From the NCBI GenBank assembly GCA_016713965.1, contig JADJOC010000010.1, positions 1-64,000 on the forward strand: 64,000 nt of DNA, in the 5' to 3' direction. The DNA comes from Chitinophagaceae bacterium. Lineage in GTDB: Bacteria > Bacteroidota > Bacteroidia > Chitinophagales > Chitinophagaceae. How positions within the stretch are numbered: the stretch's first letter is position 1; each line of letters starts with the position of its first letter. Of this stretch, positions 9,690-17,853 are shown in pieces. A program made the translations under genes and the position numbers. Under the pieces are notes generated by a model. The model searched no databases. It saw only the letters and a program-made list of their open reading frames with translations, and had not been told where the DNA came from.

Positions 9690-10298
9690 TTAAAATTGTT
9701 CTTTTAAAAGTGTTTGAATGTCATTTATAAGCCTTTGGGTTTCTTCGGGCTTAGTGCTGTTATACACTCCTCGTATATGGCGGTTCTTGTCCACTAAAAG
9801 TAAGCCACCGCTGTGCGTAAAACCACCTGGAGAAGTGCTGTCTGCGTAAGCCGTTGAGAAATAGGAATGTTCTGCAAGGTTTATAATACTGTCCTGGTTA
9901 CCTGTTACAAAATGCCATTTTGCTGATGATACGCCTAAATTATTGGCATAAGCCTTTAGCCTTGGTATACTGTCATGTTGAGGGTCAATGGTGTGTGAAA
10001 TGAACAGCACTTTGTCATTTGTTGAAAAAGGTAAATAAGCATTGTACATTTCTTTTGTCATTTTGGGGCAAATGGTGGGGCAGGAAAGAAATATAAAATC
10101 GGCTATGTAAACTTTATTGTCAAAAGTCTTATTTGTTATAGTTTGTCCGTCTTGATTGGTGAGTGAAAAGTTGGCGATAGTTGGATATGCGGTGTCTTTG
10201 CCTGTAATTATTGAGTTGCCTAAAATGGGTAGTTGTTTAGTTGGTTGTTGGCAAGAAGCCAAAAGTATAATGCTTATTATGGCAATGTAAAATTTCAT
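9690..10298 (-). CDS. SCO1/SenC family copper chaperone
   Basis: The start at MKFYIAI (10298) gives a lipoprotein signal (ILLASC, Cys16) and a 202-residue product; the longer upstream reading is GC-rich and implausible. The thioredoxin-like fold shows the SCO motif CPTICP (Cys73, Cys77) and a late histidine in GGFTHSGGLLLVD, the third copper ligand. SCO proteins deliver copper to the CuA site of oxidases or act as thiol-disulfide reductases at the outer face of the inner membrane. It is first in the run leading to the cytochrome genes and may serve them. The region before the start has the hairpin H2 and palindrome 3. Confidence 0.85.
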   Translation of the reverse strand: MKFYIAIISIILLASCQQPTKQLPILGNSIITGKDTAYPTIANFSLTNQDGQTITNKTFDNKVYIADFIFLSCPTICPKMTKEMYNAYLPFSTNDKVLFISHTIDPQHDSIPRLKAYANNLGVSSAKWHFVTGNQDSIINLAEHSYFSTAYADSTSPGGFTHSGGLLLVDKNRHIRGVYNSTKPEETQRLINDIQTLLKEQF

Positions 10299-10406
10299 CG
10301 TTCGTCTATTGTTGTTTGGCGAAGTTAGTTTGTCTTGCTGAAAAGATGAACTGCTGATGAATAGCGACCTGTCCGCTGGGTGGCGGGTGGGCATGGGGCG
10401 TTGGCA

Positions 10407-10474
10407 TTTTTAGCTCTTTTGCAAGGTAGGCTTCTGTGTGGTGGGGTTTGTGTGCCTTGCAAATGTGCTAAAAA
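10407..10474. repeat. Conserved-loop hairpin element H2
   Basis: 20-nt arms at 10407-10426 and 10455-10474 pair except at the two mismatches inside CTCTTTT opposite AAATGTG. The plus-strand loop contains GGGTTTGTGTG, as in H1. It lies between attC-like palindrome 3 and the SCO gene. Confidence 0.65.
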
Positions 10475-10544
10475 TAGCGTGGGGTAGGGTCGGCTGATTT
10501 TTGAGGTGTGCCCAACTGAAACGTGGTTGTGTTTTAGGGTTGCG

Positions 10545-10677
10545 TACAACGTTTTGGGGCTTTGCGAAGGCTGGGGTTAGAAGTTCGAATGTTCAAATTT
10601 AGCACAATGTTCAATAGAATTCCCAATGTTCAATTTAGCACTTAAGCCCAGCTTTTGCAAAACCCCTGTTACCTGCT
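10545..10677 (-). repeat. attC-like imperfect palindrome 3 (minus strand)
   Basis: On the minus strand it opens AGCAGGTAACAG and closes AAAACGTTG, the same boundary phrases as palindrome 4 at 18776-18912. Internal arms CCCAGCTTTTGCAAAACCCC (10647-10666) and GGGGCTTTGCGAAGGCTGGG (10556-10575) pair with few mismatches. The interior phrases GTGCTAAATT and ATTGAACATT are also shared with palindrome 4. The AAC/GTT pair fits attC, but the outer box bases do not follow RYYYAAC/GTTRRRY exactly. It separates the restriction-modification genes from the SCO run. Confidence 0.4.
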
Positions 10678-10730
10678 GCCCCTTTTTGTTTCTGTCCATT
10701 TTCGTTTTTGTTGTCGTGTCGTTGTGCGTT

Positions 10731-10804
10731 GGCTTGGTAGCTCTTTTGAATTTTTTAGCTTTGGTTTGTGTGTTGGCAAAAAATGCAAATGTGCTAACAA
10801 AACC
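10731..10804. repeat. Conserved-loop hairpin element H3
   Basis: Arms of about 28 nt (10731-10759 and 10776-10804) pair with small offsets, and again show CTCTTTT facing AAATGTG. The loop holds TGGTTTGTGTG. It lies immediately after the stop of the methyltransferase-nuclease gene, so terminator function was considered, but the same element elsewhere sits upstream of genes. Confidence 0.55.
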
Positions 10805-10811
10805 GATGGCT

Positions 10812-13574
10812 TTAATCTTTCACAGCAAAACGTATTTTGTAAAGATGTAATAATGATGCTTTAATTGCGTCATAATGTTCGGCTATCCCAAAACTTTCCA
10901 AAAGCACTCTTTCAAAATTTATTCTGTCCGCTTGTTCGATTTCTTGTTCTAATGGCAATCTGTTTCTTTGAGAAATTGGCAGAAAAGCATTTTTAATTGC
11001 TTGTTTTTGTACATCAGATAAGGACTGAAAATTTAAAAGTTTAAAATCTCTTTCAAATTTCGTTGCTCTCAAGTCAAGTGCACCTAATCCTCTTCCAAAG
11101 CCAAAGCTCTCTATGAAGAACATACTTAGAATACTATTCAATAACGCAAGTAATAATATTCTGTCTTCGGTTTGAAATTCAGTTTTTAATGAAAGTCCAA
11201 TCATTCTTTGGTCTATGAATGATCGATTATTGAAAGTTGCGATGAATAGGCTTTTGTCATAGTTCACATTTGCAACAAAATCTGCCATATTATCTGTTTT
11301 CATTTCATACCAAAACATATTGGCTCTGCGTAATGATTGAGTAAGAGGAATTCCCGTTTCGTTGTTTTGATTTTCAAAACTTTTTATCCATTCCAACGCT
11401 CCTGTATGCTTCAGTTGTTCTAATTCATCTATGCTTTTAGAACAGCAAAATGCTTCTGCATCGGCAGTACAATAAAGTCCTGCTGTTCCTCTTAGATTTT
11501 TTAAAACAGGTTTGATGTATTCCGCTTCAATATTGTGTCCCGAAGCTGGATAAAACAATGGATTCCAGCCTCGTCTTTCTCCACGAGTGAAATTAAAAAC
11601 CTGATTGCAGTCGATTAGTTTTTCTGAAATATCTGCAATCCAACTTAGGTCTGCAAAGTATCCACACCAAGGAATACCAAAAGTCTCTAAATTAGCTATT
11701 TCGTTAATCGAATAATTTTGGGTCGAAACAATATCATTTGTAGTTCCCAATAAGATGTTTTCACTCAGCTGTTTGATGTCGGGAATTGCTTCAATACTTT
11801 CTTTTAATGTGCAAAATGAAATTGTTCTGTTTACGTCAGGTTCAATGTTTGGATTTCGCTTTTTTGCTATCAAAAATGTAGTTACAACATCTGCATTATC
11901 AAACCATTTTCCTTTTCCTGAAATAACGACAGTTTCAATGTCATAGAATTTTTGAATTAACGCTAAAAAAATCTCTCCGTAATCCGTTCCCAACCAAGCG
12001 TTAGAAAGAATTAACCCAATTTTCCCATTTTCTGAAAGAAGTTTATGCAAGTAAAACGGAATATAAGCGAAAATATCACTTTTACCACTTAATGTAATTG
12101 TAGTGCCTGCTTCTTCGTGAATGAAATTCTTTATTTCCGTGATGTTTGGATTTAATACTTCAATTTCTTTACTCTTTATGAACGGCAAATTTGAAACAAC
12201 ATAATTCACCGTTGGAAACTGTTTAATAACATCATTGCCATTGTTTGGGTCTTTAAATGTGATGTCTTTGCCTATCTCTAAATCAATTACATCTTCTCTG
12301 AAAATGTTTAATACTTTCCCAATATTGTTGGGCTTAGCCAAAGTCATTGTAGATAATTGAATAGGAAATGAATGTTTATCCGATGCCCAAATGCTGTTTA
12401 TTGTAGCATCTTGGTTTATTTCATATTCTTCTTTGAGTGCATATGCTTGGTTAATTATTGTTCCTGTACCACAACAAGGGTCAATAACCGTACCCTCTTT
12501 GTTTTCTATTGTTAGTCTTACTAATAAATCAGCTAATTTTTGAGGTGTGGCAAACTGTCCTGCAACTTTTCTCTTTGCTGAAACAATAGACGATTGAAGT
12601 AGATTATGCAGAATTTCTATTTCAATTTTCGATATATTGATTGAGCAAAGGAATTGATTTAATTGAATAATTTGCTTCCAAGCCGAAGTTGAAATGTTGC
12701 TAATAGCAAGGTTGTCACTGAAAATGTTCCAAAAATTGCAATGCTCAGATATAGATGCTATGATTTGTTTTGCTTCTTCAACTGATGTTTCGCTGGTTAT
12801 AGTTTCTATTATTTTTGCTTCATTGAAATGTCTTTTCAGAACATTAGCAAAAATGACTTTAAATACCCAATCCGTCAAAATTACTTTTGCAAGAGTTGAA
12901 AGTTTGTTAGGACTATCCTTTACTGATGTTGGATTAAAGCCATATTCAGTTGCAGAAGATAGCCACCAATTATTTATTTGTGCATCAAGCCTTGAATTTC
13001 TGCGTGTATTATTTTTAAGGGTATCAACTGTTGATGGAATATTTTCTAAAATAACATCAATGGTAGCATCAATAGACAGAATTTCGACTGATACATTGTC
13101 GGAAATATCACCTGTTTCAAAATAATTGTTTAAGTCTGTAAGTATTGTTTGAAGTAATGATTTCCAAAGATTTTCTTTGGGTTTTACTTCTGTCCGATTA
13201 TTGATTTCAATATCATTCCAAGTTTTCAAAATTGAAAATGTATTGCCTTGCTTTGAATAAAGAACAGCACTTTTTACATTCCACAATATAAAACTATCTC
13301 GTTGTAAAATCTTAGCCTTTTTAATTGCATTACTGATTAGTTCTGCATCATTGATTGGCGTGTCGGGCATTTTTAATTCCCAACCTTGTAGTATAATATC
13401 TTTTGTCTGGTCTTTGAATATCAATACATCGGGGAAAAGGCTTGATTTTTCATTGCTGATAGTACTTTCGCCTCCTGCACTTTTAAAGTGCCAACTTTTG
13501 TTGGCAAGATAAAGATTGATTTCGCTGATTACATCAATCGCCCAACTCCTTTCATTATAGGTGATTTTTGCCAT
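10812..13574 (-). CDS. N6-adenine methyltransferase fused to nuclease domain (type IIG-like)
   Basis: A 920-residue protein. The N-terminal region shows a PD-(D/E)xK nuclease pattern: FPDVLIF (Pro48-Asp49), then GWELKMP (Glu66, Lys68). The gamma-type methyltransferase core follows: SAM-binding DPCCGTGTIINQA near residue 363 and the catalytic NLPF (usual NPPF, with Leu substituted) near 458. The C-terminal third should be the target recognition region. The product would both cut and methylate, as in type IIG systems. Its start is 2 bp from the stop of the upstream HTH-methyltransferase gene, so both are one operon. NLPF is an unusual variant of the catalytic motif. Likely phage defence, carried between attC-like sites. 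Confidence 0.75.
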   Translation of the reverse strand: MAKITYNERSWAIDVISEINLYLANKSWHFKSAGGESTISNEKSSLFPDVLIFKDQTKDIILQGWELKMPDTPINDAELISNAIKKAKILQRDSFILWNVKSAVLYSKQGNTFSILKTWNDIEINNRTEVKPKENLWKSLLQTILTDLNNYFETGDISDNVSVEILSIDATIDVILENIPSTVDTLKNNTRRNSRLDAQINNWWLSSATEYGFNPTSVKDSPNKLSTLAKVILTDWVFKVIFANVLKRHFNEAKIIETITSETSVEEAKQIIASISEHCNFWNIFSDNLAISNISTSAWKQIIQLNQFLCSINISKIEIEILHNLLQSSIVSAKRKVAGQFATPQKLADLLVRLTIENKEGTVIDPCCGTGTIINQAYALKEEYEINQDATINSIWASDKHSFPIQLSTMTLAKPNNIGKVLNIFREDVIDLEIGKDITFKDPNNGNDVIKQFPTVNYVVSNLPFIKSKEIEVLNPNITEIKNFIHEEAGTTITLSGKSDIFAYIPFYLHKLLSENGKIGLILSNAWLGTDYGEIFLALIQKFYDIETVVISGKGKWFDNADVVTTFLIAKKRNPNIEPDVNRTISFCTLKESIEAIPDIKQLSENILLGTTNDIVSTQNYSINEIANLETFGIPWCGYFADLSWIADISEKLIDCNQVFNFTRGERRGWNPLFYPASGHNIEAEYIKPVLKNLRGTAGLYCTADAEAFCCSKSIDELEQLKHTGALEWIKSFENQNNETGIPLTQSLRRANMFWYEMKTDNMADFVANVNYDKSLFIATFNNRSFIDQRMIGLSLKTEFQTEDRILLLALLNSILSMFFIESFGFGRGLGALDLRATKFERDFKLLNFQSLSDVQKQAIKNAFLPISQRNRLPLEQEIEQADRINFERVLLESFGIAEHYDAIKASLLHLYKIRFAVKD

Positions 13575-13575
13575 T

Positions 13576-14802
13576 TTATATATTGTAATTCATTGTGTGA
13601 TATTCTGCAACAGGTTCTCTAAAAAGTTGAAGTGTTGTTTCTTCAATTTCTTTTCTTTTTAATATTTCTCCTATTCGGTCTGTGCAAACTTTGATGTAAT
13701 CGGTTGGTTTTACTTTGTGTAATAACACATCTTCATTTTTTTCAATACCGATAAAATTTCTATTTTCCAAAATTGCAGAAAGTAAAAAACTACCACTTCC
13801 GCAAGCATTATCCAAAACCATATCGCCTGGATTTGTATATGTTCTAATTAAGTATCTGCCTAACTCAATCGGTTTTTGTGTCGGATGGTAAACAGTTCCC
13901 TCAGCTTCTGCTGTTTTGATGTACACAAAATCATCAAGATTTTGTTCTTCATAAAAGACAATGTCGTTAGGATAACGCTCTCCGTTACTTTTAACGTGTT
14001 TTGGTTTGAAATCTCCGTAACTCCCTGTGAATTGGGCTTTTCTAATACCTTTATCGTAAGCTTCGCCCTCTGTCATTTGAGGATTATAAGTAGGTTGTTT
14101 TTTATAAAAAATGCAAATATCCTCGTGTTTCCGAAGCGGTTGTTTTTTCGCATTTAAAAAGTTGGTTGATTTTGATTTTATCCAAGTGATTTTATACTTA
14201 AATAATTTCTCATTGCTTAATATCAACTTTGCCGTAAAAATGCCTTGCGAAGTAAGAACAATTGCTCCGTCATCTTTTATTATTCTTTCGTACTCAGTCC
14301 AAAGTTTTTGTAGGTCGATAACTGAGTCCCACTTGTTTTGTGTTGTTCCGTAAGGTAAATCGCAAAGTATCATATTTACAGATTTGTCAGGGATTGATTG
14401 CATAACTTCTAAGCAATCGCCTTGAATGACTTTGTTTACAAAATCGTCAATTTTTATTTGTTGTTTATGGTCTTTAAGTGATAAAACAAAATTATTGGAT
14501 TGTCCATTTGAGCTTGTGCCATATTTTATTTTTTCCTCTGCTACTTGCATTGCTTCCAAAGCAAAATACTCGTCTTGCACTTCATAAACAAGTTTGTCGC
14601 TAAGCCATTGAACAATGATTTCGTTTCTTTCAGCTTTATAATATTTACAAAGTTGATTTACTTGCTCTCTGGTTGGTAGGCGTTTACCATTTTCTATTCG
14701 ACTTAGAACGGCTTTACTTATACCTGTACTTTTGGTTAGTTCTTCCAAAAGTAAGTTGCGTTCCTCTCTTATATTTTTAAATGTTGTTCCGATTGTTTGC
14801 AT
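13576..14802 (-). CDS. XRE-type HTH fused to beta-class DNA methyltransferase
   Basis: A 408-residue protein from the ATG at 14802. The upstream alternative at 14829 would put the start inside the palindromic operator. Residues 5-60 form an XRE/Cro helix-turn-helix (LTKSTGISKAVLSRIENGKR). The methyltransferase core has DLPYGT near residue 148 (motif IV) before VLDNACGSGSFLL near 328 (motif I), the beta-class order used by N6A or N4C enzymes. The HTH suggests it also regulates its own operon, like a C protein fused to its methylase. The partner gene downstream carries the putative nuclease. Full length, no breaks. Confidence 0.85.
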   Translation of the reverse strand: MQTIGTTFKNIREERNLLLEELTKSTGISKAVLSRIENGKRLPTREQVNQLCKYYKAERNEIIVQWLSDKLVYEVQDEYFALEAMQVAEEKIKYGTSSNGQSNNFVLSLKDHKQQIKIDDFVNKVIQGDCLEVMQSIPDKSVNMILCDLPYGTTQNKWDSVIDLQKLWTEYERIIKDDGAIVLTSQGIFTAKLILSNEKLFKYKITWIKSKSTNFLNAKKQPLRKHEDICIFYKKQPTYNPQMTEGEAYDKGIRKAQFTGSYGDFKPKHVKSNGERYPNDIVFYEEQNLDDFVYIKTAEAEGTVYHPTQKPIELGRYLIRTYTNPGDMVLDNACGSGSFLLSAILENRNFIGIEKNEDVLLHKVKPTDYIKVCTDRIGEILKRKEIEETTLQLFREPVAEYHTMNYNI

Positions 14803-14812
14803 AATAAATAAG

Positions 14813-14829
14813 TTGCCAAATTTTGGCAA
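14813..14829. promoter_or_regulatory. Palindromic operator upstream of HTH-methyltransferase
   Basis: TTGCCAAA-T-TTTGGCAA is a perfect 8-bp inverted repeat with a 1-bp centre, placed 11 bp upstream of the chosen ATG. A half-site TTGCCAAAG recurs about 20 bp further upstream (near 14849). The spacing suits autoregulation by the XRE-type domain of the adjacent gene. Binding is inference. Confidence 0.6.
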
Positions 14830-14917
14830 ATTTAGTCATTAGCTTTCAATTGCCAAAGTTTTTAGTATGGTTTTTGTTCTTAAATTTTTTATAGGGTGGT
14901 GGGCTTGGTGCGTTAGG

Positions 14918-14982
14918 GTAAAATTAAATGTGGTGCAAAAGCGTTGGCTTTGTGTGTCGGCTTGCACCTCTTTTAATTTTAC
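14918..14982. repeat. Conserved-loop hairpin element H4
   Basis: The cleanest member: 21-nt arms at 14918-14938 and 14962-14982 pair at 19 positions. The only two mismatches are the ones that recur in H1-H3 (AAATGTGG opposite CCTCTTTT), here with the arms exchanged. The loop holds TGGCTTTGTGTG. It lies between palindrome 2 and the methyltransferase operon. Confidence 0.65.
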
Positions 14983-15040
14983 GAAGCGTTGGCTTTTGTC
15001 TACCGTTCAAGTTCGTAGGGGTGTGTCCGATAGGGTTGCA

Positions 15041-15238
15041 CATAACGGGCAGGTATTGCCGATGGTGGGGAATTTTATATTCGTCCGCCCGGAACTGCTG
15101 CCTTGCTTTTTGATAAAGTTAAATATTGAGAACTAAAGCTGGGCTTTATTCGTCGAGCCCCGAACCGCAGTGCAACAGAATTACCGCTGTTGATTGCTCC
15201 ACTGTCAAGCCCCACTATTGGCAATACCAATGTTGAAC
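15041..15238 (-). repeat. attC-like imperfect palindrome 2 (minus strand)
   Basis: On the minus strand it opens GTTCAAC (RYYYAAC) and ends CGTTATG. Arms GGTATTGCC (15052-15060) and GGCAATACC (15220-15228) are perfectly complementary and extend through GATGGTGGGG/CCCCACTATT with wobble pairs. The interior of about 140 nt is unrelated to palindromes 3 and 4 but shares GTCCGCC next to the left arm with palindrome 1. IS91-like copy 2 begins directly at its GTTGAAC box. The R' side departs from GTTRRRY. Confidence 0.4.
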
Positions 15239-15301
15239 AAAACCTTCGGTAGCCGATCATCATTTAAACTTTGTAAATTTATTACTTAAACATTACCTAT
15301 C

Positions 15302-15911
15302 ATGACAAAAAAATCACCTGAAGATTTAAGGTATAACAAATACCTCAATCAGGCATGCCGCGAAGTTACAGGATTTGCCGTTTTATTACAACGCTTTGAA
15401 CGTAATATTAGCATTTTGGGCCGTAGCCCCAAAACCTTTGAAAACTATTCACGCCACCTGGCTGCTATGACCTTACACTTTAAATGTTTGCCTACCGAGC
15501 TGGATGCAGAGCAGGTAAAAGATTATTTGTACTTGTTGCAACAACGAAGCCCTACACCCCTCGCAAACCTATTTCAAACATACGGTATATGGTCTTCGGT
15601 TTATGCTAAAAACAGAAGGCTTGCCTTATTTGTTTTTGCATTTACCCACTATTAAAAAAATAAAAAACTTCCTGTAATACTTAGCAAAGAAGAAGTGTGG
15701 CGTATGCTTAGTACAGCAAAGTTATTAAAGCACCGCATCCTTATTGGTTTAATCTGAAGATGGTATCAACATCGTTACACTCAAAGATTTATTGGGACAT
15801 CAATCCATAGAAACAACGATGGAATATTTACATGTATGCCAATTGCAAAATTTAAAATCATTTAGTCCACTAGATACATTATTTGCCCAATGCGCCCCAC
15901 AGCCCAGGTAG
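15302..15911 (+). pseudogene. Tyrosine recombinase of IS91-like element, internally deleted
   Basis: The start MTKKSPEDLRYNKYLNQACR opens a 117-residue frame with a SAM-like N-terminal domain (ISILGRSPKTFENYSRHLAA), then shifts. After the 345-bp deletion only the C-terminal GHQSIETTMEYLHV part with the catalytic tyrosine remains. The arginine and H-x-x-R boxes are lost with the deletion, so it cannot be active. Confidence 0.6.
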
Positions 15912-16993
15912 CCACCGCTATTGACTTATTGGGCAATGAAGTAGGGCAAATGAATTTACCGGTGCATGTATTAAAGACACTCCGTGCCATACAACAATGC
16001 CGCACATCGGCATTGGGAGGCCATGTAGATGCCCTGCAGCAGTTGTGGTACCCTTCACATTTCTTACAACTCTTGCCGTAACCGCCATTGCCCCCAATGC
16101 CAGGGCCATACGCGTGTGCAATGGATACAAAAACGTGAAGCAGAATTATTGCCTACGGTGTATTACCATGTGGTGTTCACTTTGCCGGCAGAGCTGAACC
16201 CGCTTTGCCTGGAAAGCCCCAGGCTGGTGTACGGTGCTTTGTTTGAAAGCGCCTGGCAAACCCTGCAAAAGATGGGGGCCGCTAAAAATTTACAATTGGG
16301 CATGATTTGTATTTTGCATACCTGGGGGCAAAACCTTTCATTGCATCCACACTTGCATTGCATAGTTCCAGGGGCTGGTATTGATGCTAAAGGCAATTGG
16401 CAAAAAATAGATGCAAAGGATAAATTTTTATTCCCGGTAAAGGCGATGGGTAAAATATACTGGCAAAATATGTTGCCAGCTTACGCAAGCAAAATTATAA
16501 TGACAAAGCGTTAATAGAAACCCTGTTTTTAAAAACTGGGTGGTATATGCCAAGCGTCCTTTTGGTAACCCTTCCAGTGTAATTGAATACCTGGGCCGCT
16601 ATACCCACAAAGTTGCCATCAGTAACCAACGCATAAAAGCTGTAAACAAAGATGGGGTTACATTCCAATACAAAGATTATAAAGGGCAAGGCATCCAAAA
16701 AGAAATGCGGTTAAGTGTACAAGAATTTGTCCGCCGCTTTAGCATGCATATTTTACCACATCGTTTTGTACGCATCAGGCATTATGGTTTTTTGAGTAGC
16801 ACCTGGAAGCGAAAAAAAATTAAAAGGCTTACAACAAAAATTAGCTGTGCAAATACCCATTAGGGAAGTACAAACCCTTTTGCACAAATGCCCTCATTGC
16901 AAAACGGGAACACTGGTAACAATAGCTGTATTTGGTAAACGTGGGCCACCTTCAAAATATCTTACGGAAACAAAACCTATTGCCTGTAGCTAA
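15890..16993 (+). pseudogene. IS91 family HUH transposase, frameshifted
   Basis: Starts MRPTAQVATAIDLLGNEVGQ. Across three frames it shows the zinc-binding segment CRNRHCPQCQGHTRVQW, the HUH motif HPHLHCI, the tyrosine segment YLGRYTHKVAISNQRI and a C-terminal zinc ribbon-like CPHCKTGTL. Repaired length is about 370 residues, normal for IS91 transposases. The breaks are near 16060, 16500 and 16815, each at or beside homopolymers, so a functional gene masked by errors cannot be excluded. Confidence 0.65.
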
Positions 16994-17207
16994 ATTATGG
17001 GTAGGGGATTTTTTGTGCGTATGAAAACAAAAGTGCTACCTTAGGTTGCTAACCTGGCAAAAAATAGCAGCCATAAAAAAAATACCTATGTAAATTGAAA
17101 ATGTTTTGCTCAGCTACACTCAACCATAACCCCATAACATCGGCATCGGTTTCGTTCAACATCGCCTTCATTGTTCGTCCTACGGACGCAACGAAGGCTT
17201 AGTTATT

Positions 17208-17840
17208 AAATAGCAGCCATAAAAAAAATACCTATGTAAATTGAAAATGTTTTGCTCAGCTACACTCAACCATAACCCCATAACATCGGCATCGGTTTCG
17301 TTCAACATCGCCTTCATTGTTCGTCCTACGGACGCAACGAAGGCTTAGTTATTCAATAATTTGTCCGCCGCTTTAGCATGCATATTTTACCACATCGTTT
17401 TGTACGCATCAGGCATTATGGTTTTTTGAGTAGCACCTGGAAGCGAAAAAAATTAAAAGGCTTACAACAAAATTAGCTGTGCAAATACCCATTAGGAAGT
17501 ACAAACCCTTTTGCACAAATGCCCTCATTGCAAAACGGGAACACTGGTAACAATAGCTGTATTTGGTAAACGTGGGCCACCTTCAAAATATCTTACGGAA
17601 ACAAAACCTATTGCCTGTAGCTAAATTATGGGTAGGGGATTTTTTGTGCGTATGAAAACAAAAGTGCTACCTTAGGTTGCTAACCTGGCAAAAAAATAGC
17701 AGCCATAAAAAAAAATACCTATGTAAATTGAAAATGTTTTGCTCAGCTACACTCAACCATAACCCCATAACATCGGCATCGGTTTCGTTCAACATCGCCT
17801 TCATTGTTCGTCCTACGGACGCAACGAAGGCTTAGTTATT
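17208..17840 (+). repeat. Two 5'-truncated tandem copies of the IS91-like right end
   Basis: 17208-17353 repeats the last 146 bp of the element, starting AAATAGCAGCC. 17354-17840 repeats the last 490 bp, including the transposase C-terminus, starting near AATTTGTCCGCC. Both finish with the same hairpin and CTTAGTTATT as the full element. A constant right end with variable left ends is what aberrant rolling-circle termination would leave. Confidence 0.7.
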
Positions 17841-17853
17841 GGCTGAAGCTCTT

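Larger units (their letters stand above)
10299..10811. other. Gene-free stretch with palindrome 3 and hairpins H2, H3
   Basis: This 513-bp G/T-rich stretch contains no credible gene. It is organised as hairpin H2 (10407-10474), attC-like palindrome 3 (10545-10677) and hairpin H3 (10731-10804). Inside the palindrome the short phrase AATGTTCAAnTTTAGCAC occurs in near-copies. Base composition differs sharply from the flanking genes. Confidence 0.55.
14803..15238. other. Gene-free stretch with operator, hairpin H4 and palindrome 2
   Basis: This 436-bp stretch upstream of the methyltransferase operon carries a perfect operator palindrome, hairpin H4 and attC-like palindrome 2, with G/T-rich filler like that at 10.3-10.8 kb. 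No coding frame is convincing. Confidence 0.5.
15239..17207 (+). mobile_element. IS91-like element with tyrosine recombinase gene, copy 2 (internally deleted)
   Basis: About 1.97 kb. It matches copy 1 end to end except for loss of the segment equivalent to about 1851-2195, which removes the central part of the recombinase gene. The left end again abuts GTTGAAC; the right end is the hairpin plus CTTAGTTATT at 17207. The transposase frame is better preserved than in copy 1. It is followed directly by two further truncated copies of its right end. Confidence 0.7.

Noticed and set aside
10731..10804. Hairpin H3 as a plain transcription terminator of the restriction gene
   Set aside because: The same structure (H2, H4) occurs upstream of genes, lacks a consistent T tract, and has a conserved loop that terminators do not need.
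3708..14982. Retron-type or group II intron structure at the hairpins
   Set aside because: No reverse transcriptase gene or domain was found in the window.
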